Origin: Bacteroidota bacterium
GTDB taxonomy: Bacteria; Bacteroidota; Bacteroidia; Flavobacteriales; Weeksellaceae
Direction: 5' to 3'
NCBI GenBank assembly: GCA_023399675.1
Contig: JAEWOM010000304.1
Span: 1-6,173 of the forward strand
DNA: 6,173 nucleotides
The position numbers and the translations under genes are program-made. Shown here one piece after another: positions 5,947 through 6,173 of the stretch (position 1 is the stretch's first letter; every line of letters starts with the position of its first letter). The notes below the pieces were generated by a model. That model was not told the DNA's origin, searched no databases, and worked only from the letters and a program-made list of their open reading frames with translations.

Positions 5947-6173
5947 ATCTCCACATTTTCGGTCTATCCAGTTGTAGCCCGTCTTTAGAACTGCCCAGAA
6001 AATTGCCTTCGTAGTCGTAATGATAATAGTGATAATCTGAATGAATTGTGAAATAATCAAATCCCTGCGATGCATAGAAATACGTATCCTGGAATTCCTG
6101 ATTATCTAATGTTGAGAACAGCTTCCCTGTTCTGTCATAGTATTTTTTATAATATCTGCGATTTCCATTATCC
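5945..6173 (-). CDS. Unrecognised tyrosine-rich protein, C-terminal end (partial)
   Basis: An open frame on the minus strand enters at the right edge of the window and runs 75 codons to a TAA at 5945-5947 (read on the minus strand). The fragment is very aromatic: 12 of 75 residues are tyrosine and 6 are phenylalanine, including the cluster DYHYYHYDYEG (46-56 of the fragment). Two DxxG motifs, YYDRTGKLF (11-19) and YDYEGNFLG (52-60), are spaced about 40 residues apart. They faintly resemble repeat units of YD/MORN-like or WG-like surface proteins, but I cannot assign a family. The last residues are DRPKMWR. The start, any signal peptide and the promoter are outside the window. Support as a real gene comes from the uninterrupted frame to the edge, the stop exactly at the neighbour's stop, and a composition unlike random translation. 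The other two minus-strand frames here contain stops. Confidence 0.6.
   Translation of the reverse strand, partial: DNGNRRYYKKYYDRTGKLFSTLDNQEFQDTYFYASQGFDYFTIHSDYHYYHYDYEGNFLGSSKDGLQLDRPKMWR

Noticed and set aside
1..6173. A new defence, secretion or mobile system
   Set aside because: Five of the seven genes are core metabolism or ribosome genes. The two unknowns (a WG-repeat protein and a partial tyrosine-rich protein) are convergent, not an operon, and show no toxin, nuclease, recombinase or immunity motif.

Overview
The window looks like chromosomal core sequence from a flavobacterium, probably of the Chryseobacterium/Weeksellaceae kind. Three things point there. The protein sequences are of Bacteroidetes type. 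Start codons lack a convincing Shine-Dalgarno sequence. Two upstream regions carry perfect Bacteroidetes -7 boxes (TAnnTTTG), each with a TTG/TTTG element 17-19 bases further upstream. The genus assignment is inference.

Layout from left to right: (1) the C-terminal end of pdxA (vitamin B6 synthesis); (2) a promoter with an extremely short leader, then a DUF177/YceD-family gene and rpmF (ribosomal protein L32), closed by a strong hairpin terminator; (3) a second promoter, then accB and accC, which encode the biotin carrier and biotin carboxylase of acetyl-CoA carboxylase, closed by another terminator; (4) a large secreted WG-repeat protein of unknown function, probably with its own promoter that starts inside the accC terminator; (5) the C-terminal end of an unrecognised, tyrosine-rich protein on the minus strand, whose stop codon directly abuts the stop codon of the WG-repeat gene.

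Genes 2-3 form a ribosome/fatty-acid block. DUF177 and L32 belong to large-subunit biogenesis, and AccB/AccC carry out the first half-reaction of malonyl-CoA formation (accA/accD are not in the window). The terminator and promoter between rpmF and accB suggest two transcription units rather than one operon. The WG-repeat gene appears to be an independent accessory gene.

I saw no RNA gene, CRISPR array, insertion sequence or prophage signature. No stretch longer than 300 bases lacks a gene; the longest gaps are 226-339, 1094-1215 and 3153-3289. The non-coding points of most interest are the stop-to-stop palindrome at 5926-5946, the heptamer repeats and hairpin between accB and accC, and the near-leaderless promoter of the DUF177 gene. 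I do not see good evidence for a new multi-gene system.
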